Shown piece by piece: positions 5,312 through 6,270 of a DNA stretch of 6,270 nt. The DNA comes from Octadecabacter sp. (GTDB taxonomy: Bacteria > Pseudomonadota > Alphaproteobacteria > Rhodobacterales > Rhodobacteraceae). Within the stretch, counting starts at the first letter, position 1; each line of letters opens with the position of its first letter. The position numbers were made by a program, and so were the translations under genes. The notes below the pieces were generated by a model, which was not told where the DNA came from, ran no database searches, and saw nothing but the letters and a program-made list of their open reading frames with translations. Location of the stretch: the NCBI GenBank assembly GCA_018500065.2, contig JAHBAO020000023.1:1-6270 (forward strand). The letters run 5' to 3'.

Positions 5312-6270
5312 GTTTAAGGTTTTTATCTCCTCCTGGGCGCTGTTCCTTGGCATGTTCATGTTGATGGTCGGCAACGGTTTGCAGGGCACTTTGTTGGGTG
5401 TGCGCGGCGGCCTTGAGAATTTCTCGACGTTTCAGATGTCGATCGTAATGTCGGCCTATTTTGTCGGCTTTCTAGGGGGCTCACGCCTAGCGCCGGAAAT
5501 GATCCGCCGGGTTGGGCATGTGCGGGTGTTTGCGGCCCTTGGCTCGACGATCTCAGCCGTGTTGATCCTGTACCCGGTTCTGCCAGAAGTCTGGGCGTGG
5601 ACATTGGGGCGTATTGTGATCGGCTTCTGTTTCTCGGGCGTTTATGTCACCGCGGAAAGCTGGCTGAACAATTCGGCGACGAATGAGACCCGCGGCCAGT
5701 CCTTGAGTATTTATATGTTGGCGCAAATGTCAGGCATCGTTTTGGCGCAGGGCATCTTAAGCGTCGGTGACGTAAGCGGGTATACCTTGTTCATCATTCC
5801 GTCTGTTCTTGTGTCTTTGGCGTTCGCGCCGATTTTGCTTTCGGTTGTGCCGACCCCGTCGTTCGAAACCACACGTCCAATGAAAATCAAAGACCTTGTG
5901 CAAACGTCGCCACTGGCCTCTGTGGGGATGTTCTTGCTTGGTGGCGTGTTCGCAGCGCAATTCGGCATGACGGCCGTGTACGGCACCCAAGCGGGACTGA
6001 GTGTTGCGCAGATTTCGCTATTGGTCTCGCTTATCTATATTGCGGCTTTGGCGGCCCAGTATCCGATCGGCTGGATATCAGACCGCATGGACCGCCGTTT
6101 GCTGATTATCGGCCTTGCCGCCCTTGGCGGGGCAGGTGCGTTGTTGGCGGCAATGTCGGGCGGAAATTTCTACGTTATCTTGATCGGCGCTGCCCTTGTT
6201 GGTGGGACGTCCAACCCGCTCTATGCGCTCTATATTGCCTACGCGAACGACTTTCTGGAACATGAAGACA
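5310..6270 (+). CDS. MFS transporter, YcaD-like, 3' end outside the window
   Basis: This is a major-facilitator inner-membrane transporter. The first 320 codons are present without a stop and run past the window edge; such proteins are usually near 400 residues, so roughly a fifth is missing. Hydrophobic helices begin at the N-terminus (SSWALFLGMFMLMVGNGLQGTLLG, 7-30, shown in part as the first helix) and alternate with short loops. GRIVIGFCFSGVY (100-112) followed by TAESWLNNSATNETRGQ (114-130) is typical of the YcaD-like subgroup. A second-half motif-A equivalent, GWISDRMDRRLL, lies at 254-265. The ATG at 5310 has AAAGGG at 5298-5303 as a plausible RBS. The substrate is unknown. The gene is read in the same direction as aap and may once have been its immediate downstream neighbour. 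Unlike aapQ, aapM and aapP it shows no lesion here. Confidence 0.88.
   Translation, partial: MFKVFISSWALFLGMFMLMVGNGLQGTLLGVRGGLENFSTFQMSIVMSAYFVGFLGGSRLAPEMIRRVGHVRVFAALGSTISAVLILYPVLPEVWAWTLGRIVIGFCFSGVYVTAESWLNNSATNETRGQSLSIYMLAQMSGIVLAQGILSVGDVSGYTLFIIPSVLVSLAFAPILLSVVPTPSFETTRPMKIKDLVQTSPLASVGMFLLGGVFAAQFGMTAVYGTQAGLSVAQISLLVSLIYIAALAAQYPIGWISDRMDRRLLIIGLAALGGAGALLAAMSGGNFYVILIGAALVGGTSNPLYALYIAYANDFLEHED

Noticed and set aside
1..6270. CRISPR array, tRNA, rRNA or a defence system
   Set aside because: No regularly spaced direct repeats, cloverleaf-like or rRNA sequence, and no nuclease or toxin-like genes were seen.

Overview
The window carries an operon for a general (polar and branched-chain) L-amino-acid ABC importer of the AapJQMP/BztABCD type. 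It is followed by a degraded insertion-sequence remnant and by the start of a major-facilitator transporter gene that runs off the right edge. The gene order J-Q-M-P, the moderate GC content and the close likeness of the proteins to alphaproteobacterial Aap proteins suggest a Rhodobacterales (Roseobacter-group) bacterium. The dense gene damage and IS debris would suit an IS-rich genome such as Octadecabacter, but that genus guess is inference only.

Regions: 47-1066 is aapJ (periplasmic binding protein, intact). 1067-1126 is a gap holding a strong hairpin. 1127-2344 is aapQ (first permease), cut by an in-frame TAG at 1637-1639. 2347-3614 is aapM (second permease), split by an apparent one-base deletion near 2718-2726. 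3625-4390 is aapP (ATPase), whose natural ATG is out of frame with the body because of what looks like one extra A in an A7 run at 3641-3647. 4391-4599 has no recognisable gene. About 4600-5027 is the end of an IS3-family element on the minus strand, holding only the C-terminal part of its transposase. 5028-5309 has no recognisable gene. 5310-6270 is the first 320 codons of an MFS transporter, intact as far as it goes.

In an intact operon AapJ would capture amino acids in the periplasm, AapQ and AapM would form the channel and AapP would hydrolyse ATP. Here three of the four genes each carry one different small lesion while the binding protein is untouched. That is either a recently inactivated transporter or a set of sequencing/assembly errors. 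Two lesions are single-base indels in short homopolymers, the usual error class, but the amber codon is a substitution.

The least expected structure lies inside the transposase remnant. Two related insertions of about 37 and 42 bases, each with a small central palindrome, interrupt conserved transposase sequence in opposite orientations. They are separated by exactly 51 bases that still encode 17 conserved residues. They share a CCCTCT-ATG end and a TGCCGGGC end and look like two copies of an unnamed short palindromic repeat. A 10-base direct repeat, GGCGCGCGAT, brackets the whole non-genic block between aapP and the MFS gene. It hints that the MFS start once lay directly behind aapP.
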